From: Sporolactobacillus pectinivorans
GTDB taxonomy: Bacteria; Bacillota; Bacilli; Bacillales; Sporolactobacillaceae
Assembly (NCBI RefSeq): GCF_002802965.1
Contig: NZ_NXGA01000001.1
Location: 2,006,102-2,070,101 of the forward strand
Reading direction: 5' to 3'
Length of the DNA stretch: 64,000 nt
The notes under the pieces are model-generated. The model ran no database searches and was not told where the DNA came from. It saw nothing but the letters and a program-made list of their open reading frames with translations. This document shows, piece after piece, positions 1 to 8,481 of this stretch. Position numbers and translations under genes: made by a program. The number at the start of each line of letters is the position of its first letter. Position 1 is the stretch's first letter.

Positions 1-123
1 GAAATTTCTTCAGATGGCAAAGCAATGAAGTATTATGAACTCAACTCTTTTAGTATTCCATTGGATGAGCGTTTAATTGCTCAGACGGCAAGCAGTTTGA
101 CAATCAAACACAGAAGGGAGTAA
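1..123 (+). CDS. C-terminal fragment of a possible winged-helix regulator
   Basis: The window opens inside a reading frame that runs 40 codons to a TAA at 121-123. The visible tail has a KAMKYYELNSF segment followed by a short helix-like end, which resembles the beta-wing and dimerisation tail of ArsR-type HTH proteins; this is only a resemblance. The gene lies 57 bases upstream of a small membrane-protein gene on the same strand, so the two may be co-transcribed. Identity cannot be settled without the missing 5' part. Confidence 0.4.
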   Translation, partial: EISSDGKAMKYYELNSFSIPLDERLIAQTASSLTIKHRRE

Positions 124-179
124 CGATCAGTTCTTTGCAATGAGCCATCAAAAAGGAAATAGGTGAAGGAGCTGTCAAA

Positions 180-392
180 ATGATGTTTCTATCGTTAATT
201 ATTCCTCTTGTTCCTCTTCTGATTTTTATTCTTATGATCGTCTTTGTTATTCGTGCCGTTCATCGAATGGAGCGTCGTGCGGAAGAGCGTCTGAAATTAG
301 ATAAAGAAAGCGCAACTTTACAGCACAAACAAATACAAGATATAAATGATCGTTTAACCAATATTGAAAACATGCTTAAAGAGGTGGAGTAA
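180..392 (+). CDS. Small membrane-anchored coiled-coil protein
   Basis: A 70-residue protein. Residues 2-27 form one hydrophobic segment (IPLVPLLIFILMIVFVI), followed by a highly charged amphipathic helix (residues 29-70) with a heptad-like pattern ending in DRLTNIENMLKEVE. This layout, an N-terminal anchor plus a cytoplasmic coiled coil, is shared by PspB-like and other small envelope-stress proteins, but no specific family was recognised. The start is supported by an AAGGAG site about 9 bases upstream. It probably belongs to one transcript with the regulator fragment before it. Confidence 0.6.
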   Translation: MMFLSLIIPLVPLLIFILMIVFVIRAVHRMERRAEERLKLDKESATLQHKQIQDINDRLTNIENMLKEVE

Positions 393-595
393 CTTTCCGA
401 TCAGCATGATATTAAAGTACCCGAGTTGTCTACTGGAAGAAATTCTTTGCTGAGGATGATATAGGGGGACGAAATTCATTAACGAAGACTTTTCGCGGAT
501 ATTCCTTACAATTCTTAAGAAATTTTCAAAAAAGGCCTACGCCCGGACACTTGCTGAACTCACTATAATAACTACAAAAAGAAAGGGGAGCATCG

Positions 596-826
596 ATGGT
601 TGCCCAAATCGTGCCCATAGTACCGCTTATCGTTGTGATTATTGTTCTACTGTTTGTTGCTCAGCGTGCAAAAACGACGCACTTTGAGTGCCCGGTCTGC
701 GGATGCGCCTTTAAAGTCTCCGTTTCAACATTTATGGTCGCCTTTCACATGCTGGGTAAGCACGATGTTACATGTCCCAACTGCGGATACAGAGGCCTGC
801 TGCCACCTATAAATGATGACGAATAA
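596..826 (+). CDS. Membrane-anchored zinc-ribbon protein
   Basis: A 76-residue protein with an N-terminal hydrophobic helix (residues 3-22) and a soluble part carrying two CPxCG knuckles (CPVCG and CPNCG, about residues 33-37 and 60-64). That spacing is typical of a small treble-clef or zinc-ribbon fold binding one zinc ion. The start ATG has GAAAGGGGAG about 6 bases upstream. Role unknown. The gap before it (393-595) shows no further gene. Confidence 0.6.
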   Translation: MVAQIVPIVPLIVVIIVLLFVAQRAKTTHFECPVCGCAFKVSVSTFMVAFHMLGKHDVTCPNCGYRGLLPPINDDE

Positions 827-1029
827 ATATATGGTGCAGCTGTGTCTGGATAAGGTGATTTCTTGACTTTCATCACGACCGTTCCGTCAATTCGGTTCTA
901 TGCTGCTCTAAAATTTAATTTCGGCCAGATCAATGGAAAAACGGCTTGCGAGCATATAAAAATGATAAAATAATGTAAGAGATATAAAGTTGTGGGGAGC
1001 ACAGCACCCGGCGTACTGCCGGGATACAT

Positions 1030-1060
1030 AATAAAAGCCGGCCACTGACCGGCTTTTATT
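1030..1060. terminator. Bidirectional intrinsic terminator
   Basis: A symmetrical stem, AATAAAAGCCGG against CCGGCTTTTATT, with a short loop. It has a T-rich tail on both strands. It lies just past the 3' end of the minus-strand DUF3231 gene and can also stop transcripts from the left. Confidence 0.8.
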
Positions 1061-1070
1061 ATAGATTAAC

Positions 1071-1609
1071 TCAATTCGGATGATAGGTAGGAGGAAACCT
1101 TAACCAACCTCTTTTTTCAGAGAGAATATTGATGGATTGACCAAAAATCATAACATCCGTCATGATTTTAAAAAAGATGATTTGTAAATCTGTGCGAAGA
1201 CATTGGCTAAGCGCACTTGCATTCAACCCAAAGGCGGTTACCAAATTAATTTGAATCGTGTTGACGATGTCTTTTTCCGTCTGTTTGACCCCATTCGGGA
1301 CATCATCAACATTTATTGCTGGTTTTTGGACGTAGCCGTCAGACGGAGAAATACTCTCAGCTTTCATAAATTCATCTAATTTTTTCTTGTGAATCAATCC
1401 TAATCTTTTGGATTCATTAATTATATTAATGACATCCTTATCTTTTGTAGCGTTCAATGCAATTTCGCAGTAACCAAGAACACCATCAAGTTGTGTTTGA
1501 TACATCCAACAAGCCATAGCCTCGCCCACATGAATGGTCTTTTCTTATTGTCAGATAAGGATTTTATTGTGTTTATGGCTGATTCGGCAATATTCAAGAC
1601 ATTTGGCAT
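1071..1609 (-). pseudogene. DUF3231 family protein, frameshifted
   Basis: Residues such as HVGEAMACWMYQ, NGVKQTEKDI and the end RGWLRFPPTYHPN match the DUF3231 family of Bacillales, whose short members are about 175 residues; their function is unknown. The intact reading frame starts only at 1529. A proper start with an AGGGG site (ATG at 1609, MPNVLNIAESAINTIKS) lies in another frame. The two frames join if one base is added near 1535-1545, where KKRPF should continue as HVGEAM. The corrected length is about 179 residues, as expected. The break is either a recent mutation or a one-base sequence error. Confidence 0.75.
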
Positions 1610-2013
1610 ATCATATACCCCTTTTGTGTAAGTGAATACTTTTTATTCTGTCCCATATTAAAAAGCCTACGCTGTGCATAATGTTATCTCCTTTTTTAAT
1701 CTAATGCTTATAATCATCTCTCCTGTTGAAAAAAATATCTCCATGGAGTAGCGCAGGTGGGGTGGAGGTAGTTACAGTATCCCCTCACTGATTTTTAAAT
1801 ATTCAGTGGCCGACCTCGATGCAACTAATGTGATCTATCATGCGCCAGTGGCAATAAAATATATTGCCGGTTCTGATGGATAACTTTCTGACACTTTTCT
1901 TGGAACATAGCTGACAAGGCGCGAGAGGGCTACCAATATAAAGAACAGATTATTGACGGATTTGCTTAGATGAAGTATATTAATTGATACATCAATTAGT
2001 TTTGGAGGTGTCT
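1610..2013. other. Intergenic region ahead of marR-nitroreductase
   Basis: About 400 bases without a supported gene between the DUF3231 start and the MarR start. The only clear signals are at its right end: the promoter and palindrome listed separately. The remainder shows no ORF with a ribosome binding site and no strong hairpin. Confidence 0.5.
1953..1999 (+). promoter_or_regulatory. Sigma-A promoter with MarR-type palindrome
   Basis: TTGACG at 1953-1958 and TATATT at 1976-1981 are spaced by 17 bases. Immediately downstream, TAATTGAT-AC-ATCAATTA at 1982-1999 is an 18-base inverted repeat, the size expected for a MarR dimer. It overlaps the likely transcription start, so binding would repress the operon. 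The inference is autoregulation by the MarR protein encoded next. Confidence 0.7.
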
Positions 2014-2451
2014 ATGTGTCACTATTGTTCGGAGACTGACGAATTGTTCTACCGCCTACATCTTGTCAGTAAAGAAATGAATCAGGCGTTTGAATCGATG
2101 GCGCATACTAGCTTGACTAAGCTTGAAATATTATGCAGTATCCATTCGCAGGAAGAAATGGCTCAGCTGGAATTAATCAAACGGTTAAAGCTGGATGCGG
2201 CCGCTGTTACCCGTCATCTGAAACATATGGAAGAAGAAGGATCGATTCGTCGAAGGAAAGATGACAAAGACAAGCGATTGATCTGGCTGGCCTTGACAGA
2301 AAAGGGAGAGACCGAAAGAGAACGCCTCGTTAAAATAAAGGCGATGCTTCAGAAAAAATTGTTGTCTGATTTTACAAACGAGCAAATCATTTGCGTTTCA
2401 CAATTTATTGAAAAAGTGTCACAGAATATCAATAGCAGAATAGAGGTTTAA
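2014..2451 (+). CDS. MarR family transcriptional regulator
   Basis: A 145-residue MarR-type winged-helix protein. The DNA-binding part contains LTKLEILCSIHSQEEMAQLELIKRLKLDAAAVTRHLKHMEEEG, followed by a wing with RRRKDDKDKR. The start is taken at the ATG preceded by GGAGGTGT rather than an upstream in-frame codon that lies within the operator. Three cysteines near the N-terminus (CHYC, plus C-terminal ICV) could allow redox sensing, but this is speculative. The nitroreductase gene begins 3 bases downstream, so the two form an operon, probably responding to an oxidant, quinone or nitroaromatic compound. Confidence 0.85.
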   Translation: MCHYCSETDELFYRLHLVSKEMNQAFESMAHTSLTKLEILCSIHSQEEMAQLELIKRLKLDAAAVTRHLKHMEEEGSIRRRKDDKDKRLIWLALTEKGETERERLVKIKAMLQKKLLSDFTNEQIICVSQFIEKVSQNINSRIEV

Positions 2452-2454
2452 ATC

Positions 2455-3126
2455 ATGAAAGCGCAGCAGTCCATCGATTTTTTCTCAGTTCTTAATAACC
2501 GCCATTCAGTCAGAGACTATGATCCATCCTATAAAATACCGCACGAAGAAATGCTACAGATGCTTACGGAAGCAACAAGGGCTCCCTCCTCAGTTAATTT
2601 GCAGCCTTGGCGCTTTGTTGTGGTCGACGAACACAAAGAACGTTTAAAAGACCTGGTCCGTTTTAATCATTCTCAGTTGCAAACGTCATCTGCAATGATA
2701 CTGATTTTAGGAGACATGAATCATTTTGATTATGCTGATGAAATATTTACAGCGGCGGTTGAGCAGAATGTAATGCCGCAGGATGTAAAGGATTATTATA
2801 TGAAATCCCTGCCGGAGACTTTCGCGCAAATGACGAAACAGAAGATCAGAGAAAACACATTAATTGACGGGGGCTTAGTCGCTATGCAGCTGATGTTAGT
2901 GGCAAAAGCACATGGTTATGATACAAACCCAATTGGTGGCTTTGAACGAAAAGAAGTACTGCAGACCTTAGGCGTGGATACCGACCGGTACGTTCCGATC
3001 ATGCTGGTCTCTATAGGAAAAGCTGGAAAGCCGGCGCATGATAGTGTTCGCTTACCAATTGAACGCGTCGTTTCATGGAATAAAGTTGATCAAGTAGTAG
3101 GAGAATCTCCTGCAAAAAATGGATAA
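2455..3126 (+). CDS. Nitroreductase family FMN-dependent oxidoreductase
   Basis: A 223-residue protein of the nitroreductase fold. The FMN-binding signature NRHSVRDYDPS lies near the N-terminus (residues 16-26), followed by the usual RAPSSVNLQPWRFVVV segment. The C-terminal half has GYDTNPIGGFE and VSIGKAGKP, as in YodC/YdgI-type enzymes. These use NAD(P)H to reduce nitro or quinone substrates in the cytoplasm. It is co-transcribed with the MarR gene just upstream. Confidence 0.87.
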   Translation: MKAQQSIDFFSVLNNRHSVRDYDPSYKIPHEEMLQMLTEATRAPSSVNLQPWRFVVVDEHKERLKDLVRFNHSQLQTSSAMILILGDMNHFDYADEIFTAAVEQNVMPQDVKDYYMKSLPETFAQMTKQKIRENTLIDGGLVAMQLMLVAKAHGYDTNPIGGFERKEVLQTLGVDTDRYVPIMLVSIGKAGKPAHDSVRLPIERVVSWNKVDQVVGESPAKNG

Positions 3127-3336
3127 AGGAAGCATTGGTGGATTTTTCTAGGTTTATTGATTTGCGATGCAAAATCAGTAATAAGAAGATTAGTAAAAGA
3201 AAAAAATTATCGTATATGCGACTTATACAGAATAACAAAGCAGAAGTTTTCAAAAAGCAGCGATCAACTGGATGAGATCGACGTGATGATTGATAGAAAG
3301 CGTACAGCAGGGGTTAAGAAAAAAATCAAGGAATAA
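3127..3336 (+). CDS. Possible small gene directly after the nitroreductase stop
   Basis: An open frame continues in phase for 69 codons after the nitroreductase TAA, to a TAA at 3334-3336, and is followed directly by a terminator. The reading looks protein-like: a hydrophobic start (WWIFLGLLICDA), then a basic stretch (RRLVKEKNYRICDLYRITKQKF) and an end DRKRTAGVKKKIKE. AAAGGA sits at the right place, but there is no ATG, GTG or TTG at the expected start. It may be a gene that lost its start codon, or use an internal TTG near 3160. Confidence 0.3.
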   Translation, partial: RKHWWIFLGLLICDAKSVIRRLVKEKNYRICDLYRITKQKFSKSSDQLDEIDVMIDRKRTAGVKKKIKE

Positions 3337-3342
3337 AGTATA

Positions 3343-3372
3343 AAAGAGTCCGCACATGTGCGGACTCTTTTT
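3343..3372 (+). terminator. Intrinsic terminator of the marR-nitroreductase operon
   Basis: A perfect stem, AAAGAGTCCGCAC against GTGCGGACTCTTT, is followed by a T-run. Confidence 0.88.
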
Positions 3373-3421
3373 TGGGCGCTCCAGCAGGAAATAGAACATT
3401 CAAGTGAACAATCCGTCATAC

Positions 3422-3451
3422 AAAAAAAACCCCACGCTGCAGCGCGGGGTT
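3422..3451 (-). terminator. Orphan minus-strand terminator
   Basis: Stem AACCCCGCGCTGCAGCG-type inverted repeat with eight T on the minus strand. No minus-strand gene is intact upstream. A short open reading ending in RLKAKFQQMDHDTADE at about 3494-3550 may be the 3' remnant of the gene it once served. The rest of the gap up to the holin gene (3452-3626) shows nothing else. Confidence 0.55.
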
Positions 3452-3647
3452 GGAACAGAGGTAATTACATTATGCCTTAATTTCCCTTGAGCTATTCATC
3501 AGCAGTATCATGATCCATTTGCTGAAACTTTGCTTTTAAACGGGTCTGCTACCCGTCGCCAATTTATTTTGCTATTCGTAAAGTACAGCAATTGCAAAAA
3601 AGGCGCATAAAATGAAGTAAATTCAAATGGTGAAAGGGATGAAAACC

Positions 3648-3974
3648 ATGATTATTGACATTGCAATTTATATAGGACTGGCTATTGGACTAATCTTGGC
3701 AGTAACGCTTTTCATTTACGTGTACGCGCGCCTGTCAGCACAACAACGGTCGGACTTTAACTTGCTGGCTGCAAAGGCAATCAGCCTTGTTGAACAGGAA
3801 TACGGACCGTCAAATGGTGAGGAAAAAATGTCTGCCGCGATTGACCTGCTGGATTCGTGGATTAATAATAAGTTTCACACAAAGTTTACACCGGAACAGC
3901 TGAAAGCGGCGCTGCAGTTTGCTTTTGACAATTCTCCTCTGAAGCACCCGATAAAAAGTGCTGATAACAAATGA
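3648..3974 (+). CDS. Phage holin, LLH-like
   Basis: About 108 residues from the chosen ATG (in-frame ATGs at 3627 and 3639 are alternatives). One N-terminal membrane helix (IAIYIGLAIGLILAVTLFIYVYA) is followed by a soluble domain with AAKAISLVEQEYGPSNGEEKMSAA and a C-terminal FTPEQLKAALQ helix. This matches the superfamily VI/LLH phage holins, which permeabilise the membrane for endolysin release. Its stop overlaps the start of an endolysin reading frame (ATGA), the classical lysis-cassette layout. The neighbouring lysin is decayed, so the gene is likely non-functional prophage debris. Confidence 0.65.
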   Translation: MIIDIAIYIGLAIGLILAVTLFIYVYARLSAQQRSDFNLLAAKAISLVEQEYGPSNGEEKMSAAIDLLDSWINNKFHTKFTPEQLKAALQFAFDNSPLKHPIKSADNK

Positions 3975-4608
3975 GTAATAAACTGTTTCTCGACATTTCC
4001 AGTTTTCAAGATTATCGGTGGTTGCTGAGTTTGGCAAGCAAAAAAGGACGGCATTTCTGCAGTTACGGTTAAACTGACTGAAGGGGTAACCTATGTCAAT
4101 CCGATGGCTCGCGCAGTCAATAGCGCTAAGGCGGCAGGTTTGATTGCTCGATCGATTATACTGGCGGATTTACTTTTGTTAAGGCGGCACCCATACCGAA
4201 GAAGAAGCCTATGCCCGTCACCGCGAAAATGTCATATTATGTTAAGTCTACATTTTTGAATATACATGACGCCCCCGGTGGAAAAATCATCGTCAGGCTG
4301 AACCATAATGACAAGGTGCAGGTTGTCAATGTGGGTACGAACTGGACGATACTGAGCAGTAATAAGCACGCTGTCTACGTGCTGACGAGCACGGTTACGA
4401 GGATACCAGCGGCTAGGCCGGAATACATCGTTAAGTTGGGAGGTTCGCTTTGGGCGATTGCTAATAGCCATGGCACAACGATTCAGGCTTTGAAAACCAT
4501 TAGCCATCTGACTTCAGCACGATTTATCCGAATCAGAAACTCTATTTGAAATCATTCAGGGTCCCTGGGATTGACCGGGGCATACATAAAAACATTCCCA
4601 CGCCATAG
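3971..4608 (+). pseudogene. Decayed phage endolysin (GH25-like + SH3 + LysM)
   Basis: The start MSNKLFLDISSFQDY is typical of GH25 lysozymes. After a frame change the reading continues as VTVKLTEGVTYVNPMARAVNSAKAAG, also GH25-like, and then most of the catalytic domain is missing. The next open part (4211-4549) holds an SH3-like wall-binding segment (YYVKSTFLNIHDAPGGKIIV) and a LysM segment (YIVKLGGSLWAIANSHGTTIQAL). A further frameshift near 4520 separates the LysM end (TIYPNQKLYLK). At least two frameshifts and one deletion make it inactive. It pairs with the holin just upstream. Confidence 0.75.
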
Positions 4609-4940
4609 CGCGAGGGTCAATACAATAGAGGTTGATCACAAGCACATTTCTATGCTTATGATCTCCATGTTTTCCATAAAGAAGGGTTGCCCTCTTTAAA
4701 CTTCGCGATTGTTCGTTTCATTTTCCTGCTCCATGCCTTCCGCTTTTGCTGCTTTATCCGTGACATAAAGTGGGGGCTCAAACTGTAGTAAAGTTTCATT
4801 GAATGAATAAAAAGCTTTACGGCTAAAGAGAGTAAGTTTGTTTTATAATCAGGCACGTATAATGTGAACTTATACAGTAGACAAGTTAAACTGAACAAAA
4901 TAGGGCGCTATTAGTGTCAAATTGTAGTCGAGCTAACGGA
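4609..4940. other. Gap after the lysin remnant
   Basis: About 330 bases with no supported gene. Small open frames on the minus strand lack ribosome binding sites and resemble nothing known. The right end leads into the PurR operator. Confidence 0.4.
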
Positions 4941-5015
4941 TATGCCGAACATTTTTTCATAATGCGCAAAAAATGTTCGAAAAAATATTGACGAATGATG
5001 TCGATTCTCGTAAAG
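4941..5015 (+). promoter_or_regulatory. PurR operator (paired PurBox) and promoter
   Basis: CGAA at 4946-4949 and TTCG at 4976-4979 are the cores of an inverted pair, CGAACATTTTTT against AAAAAATGTTCG. The 26 bases between the cores correspond to two 14-base PurBoxes separated by 16 bases, the spacing known for Bacillus PurR. TTGACG near 4990 with TAAAGT 17 bases downstream is a plausible promoter just after it. PurR represses when PRPP is low, so the permease downstream should be induced on purine limitation. Confidence 0.7.
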
Positions 5016-5077
5016 TTTTTATTGAGCAGTAAGTCAAGTTACATATTTTATCATCATGAGAAAAGGAAGCGATACGC

Positions 5078-6472
5078 TTGCAGTCTGTTCAAGAAAAATA
5101 TGGTTCGGAAGCGTTACATGTTGAACCGCACGGCATTGATCCCATTTCACCGAACGAGAGGCACGGCAAACCTCGATCATTGTTCACACTGTGGTTTAGT
5201 GCCAATCTGGAGTTTGCTACATTGACTCTTGGATTACTCGCTGTTGGTGTATTTGGACTCAGTTTCTGGCAGGCAACCACTGCCACTGTGATTGGTATTG
5301 TGGTCGGAGCGCTGTTGATGGGAGTGCTCTCCACATTCGGTTTTAAGTGGGGCGTGCCGCAGTTGATTCAATCACGTGCTGCATTCGGATTTTTTGGAAA
5401 TTTTTTCCCCGGCATTTTGAATTTCGTGAGCGGCATCGGCTGGTACACAGTCAATACCGTGCTTGGTGTTTACGCGCTGCAATATCTTCTGCCGATCGGC
5501 TTTTTGCCGGATCTGATCATCATGATTGCTCTGCAAGCCATGATCAGCATCTACGGCCACAACCTGATTCATTCGGTTGAAAATTGGTCTGCTGCATTTC
5601 TAGCTGTCGTTTTTGTCATTGTCACTATCTACGCATTCCCTCATATCAACTTCAATGTTCCTGAAAATATGAAAACCGTTGGCATCTTTGGCGGAACGTT
5701 TGCTTCATTCATTCTATCTGTCGGTGTCGCTCTTTCCTATATGATGGGATGGATGACGTATACCTCGGACTACAGTCGATATCTGCCGGAAAATACATCA
5801 AAAGGACGCGCTTTCGGTTACGTCGTACTGGGCAACATCATTCCATGTATCTGGCTGGAATTGCTTGGTATAGGGCTGTCCACTTTCCGCACCACTATTG
5901 CAACACCGACTGATTTGATTGCCGGTATACTGCCGAAGCCTATCGCCGTGATTGTTATGCTGGCTATTATTCTCGGTACAATCACCGCGAATGTGCTCAA
6001 CATCTATTCTGGATCTATGTCCCTGCTCAGCATCGATGTCAAGCCGGTGCGCACCATCGCACCCAAGCGCTGGATTGCCGCTCTCTTGGTAGGTATTCTG
6101 GGAGGAATTCTGAGTTACATCGGATTCAAAACCAATTATTATTCCAACTACTCGAATTTTCTGCTCGTTCTCGGCTATTGGATCAGCCCGTTTATCGCTG
6201 TCGTATTGTGTGACTATGTCTTCATTCGTCACAGCCGTAGTGATATTTCAATGTTTTACGAAGGCTCGGGCAGGTTCAAAGCTGGATTTTGGGCGTTTCT
6301 CATTGGTTTCATAGTATCCATTCCATTTTTCAATCAAACCATGTATGTCGGATTCATTGCGAAAGCACATCCGGCTATTGGCGATTTGTCCTACTACGTA
6401 AGCTTTGCCGTTGCATTTGTGCTGTACTTTTTCTTCAACGGAGTGCAGCGGAGCAAGGCAACCAGCGACTGA
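5078..6472 (+). CDS. NCS1 family purine/cytosine permease
   Basis: A 464-residue integral membrane protein with about 12 predicted helices. After a soluble N-terminus (HGIDPISPNERHGKPRSLF) come segments typical of the NCS1 family of nucleobase:cation symporters, including WFSANLEFATLTLGLLAVGVFGLSF, QLIQSRAAFGFFGNFFPGI and a later YTSDYSRYLP motif. The start is a TTG with AAGGAAG about 9 bases upstream. The PurR operator suggests a purine such as adenine, guanine or hypoxanthine, though the closest named relatives are cytosine permeases. It is a single-gene unit. Confidence 0.85.
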   Translation: MQSVQEKYGSEALHVEPHGIDPISPNERHGKPRSLFTLWFSANLEFATLTLGLLAVGVFGLSFWQATTATVIGIVVGALLMGVLSTFGFKWGVPQLIQSRAAFGFFGNFFPGILNFVSGIGWYTVNTVLGVYALQYLLPIGFLPDLIIMIALQAMISIYGHNLIHSVENWSAAFLAVVFVIVTIYAFPHINFNVPENMKTVGIFGGTFASFILSVGVALSYMMGWMTYTSDYSRYLPENTSKGRAFGYVVLGNIIPCIWLELLGIGLSTFRTTIATPTDLIAGILPKPIAVIVMLAIILGTITANVLNIYSGSMSLLSIDVKPVRTIAPKRWIAALLVGILGGILSYIGFKTNYYSNYSNFLLVLGYWISPFIAVVLCDYVFIRHSRSDISMFYEGSGRFKAGFWAFLIGFIVSIPFFNQTMYVGFIAKAHPAIGDLSYYVSFAVAFVLYFFFNGVQRSKATSD

Positions 6473-6502
6473 TATATTGGCTGACCGCATAACATTCATC
6501 TG

Positions 6503-6556
6503 ACAAGCCCGCAATCCTGTTGTTTGGCACAGCTGCCATCATGATTGCGGGCTTGT
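6503..6556 (+). terminator. Possible terminator after the permease
   Basis: The arms ACAAGCCCGCAATC and GATTGCGGGCTTGT pair perfectly but enclose a loop of about 26 bases. No long T-run follows, so termination strength is uncertain. Confidence 0.5.
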
Positions 6557-6935
6557 TCAAGGCCATTCAGGCAGTGCCGTCTGTCACACTAACCTCATTG
6601 CTGTAAAAGAAGAAGGGGACTCACTTATGTGAAGAGCTGTCTTGAGTCAAATTGTACAACGGTTACTAAGACTCCATTGGGCAGTCATGCCAGTCCTTCA
6701 AAACTATTTGAAGGACATATTTGAAAGACAAAGTAGTAACGAATGATGGCCTTGATTTGTGTACTTGCTTTCCTGCCCGCTCTTGTGTTTGCATTTCTAA
6801 TAAGAGAATGATTGAATCTTGTCTGCAATTCGGGGAACGGCAAAAAGACATCCATATCGATCCAAAACTTTTGTGCAAAGCATAGGTGCACTGGATAAAA
6901 CGCTGATCAGCAGTTTGTTTTCATTCTACATTTTC
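6557..6935. other. Gap with one hairpin and no gene
   Basis: GTCCTTCAAA-N5-TTTGAAGGAC-like arms near 6691-6714 form a hairpin. Short minus-strand open frames at 6666-6891 have no ribosome binding site and were not recognised; they may be decayed coding sequence. Confidence 0.35.
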
Positions 6936-6984
6936 AAAAAAAGGCTGAGCACCCGTCAGATTCTTGTCTGAAGATGCTCAGTCC
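6936..6984 (-). terminator. Terminator of the SCIFF maturase gene
   Basis: On the minus strand GACTGAGCATC pairs with GGTGCTCAGCC around an inner TCAGAC/GTCTGA stem, followed by seven T. It lies directly downstream of the maturase stop. Confidence 0.8.
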
Positions 6985-7001
6985 TGGTTTTTTTTCTGTA
7001 T

Positions 7002-8405
7002 TTATGCTTCTTTATCCACGATTTGTTTTTCTTTTTCCATTTCTCTCATCGATTCAACAACTTTAATCATTATGGCGCATTCAACCCGCTTGCGGAAAAT
7101 GTCGCAGCTGAATTCGAAATTTCCCCTGAGAGAACCGGTGGCGTGCAGTGAATTGGCGGGACAACCACCGCTGCAATAGAGCTTTGCCCAGCAATTCTGA
7201 CATTCGGGCTTAGAATAGCAGTTGACTTGTTTAAATTCGTTTTGCAGCTCCGGTTTTGTTATTCCATCCCATATATTTCCCATACTGTAGGCTTCATCCC
7301 CGACAAACTGATGACAGGGGAAAAGCTCGCCCCAAGGCGTAACCGCGAGATATTCGGTTCCGGAACCGCAGCCCGATATTCTTTTATGGATGCAAGGGCC
7401 TTCCGTCAGGTCAAGCATGTAGTGGTAGAAAATGAAACCATGACCCTCCTCCTCACGTTTGAGCATTTCTTTAGCGAGAATCTCATACTGCCTGTAAATC
7501 TCAAGAAGATCCTCCTGCTTCAGTGCGTAAGGTTCTTTTGGATCACAGATTACCGGTTCCATCGAGAGGCGGTCGAATCCAAGGTCAGCCATATGAAAAA
7601 TGTCATTGGTGAAATCAACATTATTATGGGTGAAAGTTCCACGGACATAATATTCTTTGTCGCCGCGCTTTTTGACGAAATTCTGGAACTTAGGAACAAT
7701 AAAATCGTAGCTGCCCTTGCCGTTGACTGTCTTACGGAGACGGTCGTGCACTTCTTTACGTCCGTCAAGGCTCAATACGACATTGTGCATTTCTTTGTTT
7801 AGAAAATCGATGACATCATCTTTGAGCAGCATGCCGTTAGTCGTGAGCGTGAAGCGAAAAGCCTTGTCATACTCTTTCTCTTTGCTGCGCGCGTACGCAA
7901 CAAGCTGCTTGACGACCTTCCAGTCCATCAGCGGTTCTCCGCCGAAGAAATCGACATCCAGATTGCGGTGAAAGCCGCAATTTTCAAGCAGAAAGTCGAT
8001 AGCCCTTTTGCCCACTTCATAGCTCATAATCGCCCGGGCTCCGTGATATTTGCCCTGGCTGGCGAAACAGTATTCACAGGACAGGTTACAGGTGTGGGCG
8101 ACATTAAGGCAGAGGGCTTTGATGTAAGTCCTGCGTTTTCTCAGATCAAATGAGAGGTCTTTATACGTATCTTCAGTGAAAAGCTGCCCATCCCTCTTCA
8201 GTTTATCAACGTCCGTGATGGTTTCGGATATGTCCGCCTCCGAGACATCGGGATACTTCTTCAGCATTCTGGCGACAATCTGTTCTGGAACAGTATCCTC
8301 ATAAAGGGCAATAATGTCATAGGCAAGATCGTCGACAACATGCACAGCTCCACTGTAAGTGTCGAGTACGATGTTGCATCCATTTAATTTATATTGATGA
8401 ATCAT
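7002..8405 (-). CDS. Thioether cross-link-forming SCIFF peptide maturase (radical SAM/SPASM)
   Basis: A 467-residue radical SAM enzyme. Residues 1-90 form a peptide-recognition (RRE-like) domain. The cluster motif is C106-x3-C110-x2-C113 (CNLSCEYC), followed by DFFGGEPL, the conserved GGEP that contacts SAM. The C-terminal SPASM region carries many cysteines (GPCIHKRISGCGSG, PWGELFPCHQF, CYSKPECQNCWAKLYCSGGCPANS) for two auxiliary 4Fe-4S clusters. This pattern and the adjacent SCIFF precursor identify it as the SCIFF maturase (CteB-like), which makes Cys-to-side-chain or backbone thioether bonds in a ranthipeptide. The start has AAAGGAG 9-10 bases upstream. It is co-directional with, and 76 bases downstream of, the precursor gene. 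Confidence 0.92.
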   Translation of the reverse strand: MIHQYKLNGCNIVLDTYSGAVHVVDDLAYDIIALYEDTVPEQIVARMLKKYPDVSEADISETITDVDKLKRDGQLFTEDTYKDLSFDLRKRRTYIKALCLNVAHTCNLSCEYCFASQGKYHGARAIMSYEVGKRAIDFLLENCGFHRNLDVDFFGGEPLMDWKVVKQLVAYARSKEKEYDKAFRFTLTTNGMLLKDDVIDFLNKEMHNVVLSLDGRKEVHDRLRKTVNGKGSYDFIVPKFQNFVKKRGDKEYYVRGTFTHNNVDFTNDIFHMADLGFDRLSMEPVICDPKEPYALKQEDLLEIYRQYEILAKEMLKREEEGHGFIFYHYMLDLTEGPCIHKRISGCGSGTEYLAVTPWGELFPCHQFVGDEAYSMGNIWDGITKPELQNEFKQVNCYSKPECQNCWAKLYCSGGCPANSLHATGSLRGNFEFSCDIFRKRVECAIMIKVVESMREMEKEKQIVDKEA

Positions 8406-8429
8406 AACTGACTGTCAGACTCCTTTGTC

Positions 8430-8470
8430 AAAAAAAATTGCCGCCCATCTGCGAAAGAGTCAGGCGGCAC
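8430..8470 (-). terminator. Terminator between SCIFF precursor and maturase
   Basis: On the minus strand TGCCGCCTG pairs with (C)GGGCGGCA, followed by eight T. It sits after the precursor stop and before the maturase ribosome binding site. Partial read-through here would give far more precursor mRNA than maturase mRNA, a common arrangement in RiPP loci. Confidence 0.8.
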
Positions 8471-8481
8471 ATTCCTGTTTC

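Noticed and set aside
4656..4898. 80-codon minus-strand frame
   Set aside because: No ribosome binding site and no protein-like pattern; the region is A+T-rich intergenic DNA.
6666..6891. Two overlapping minus-strand frames as possible transposase remnants
   Set aside because: No transposase motif could be identified, and the frames lack ribosome binding sites.
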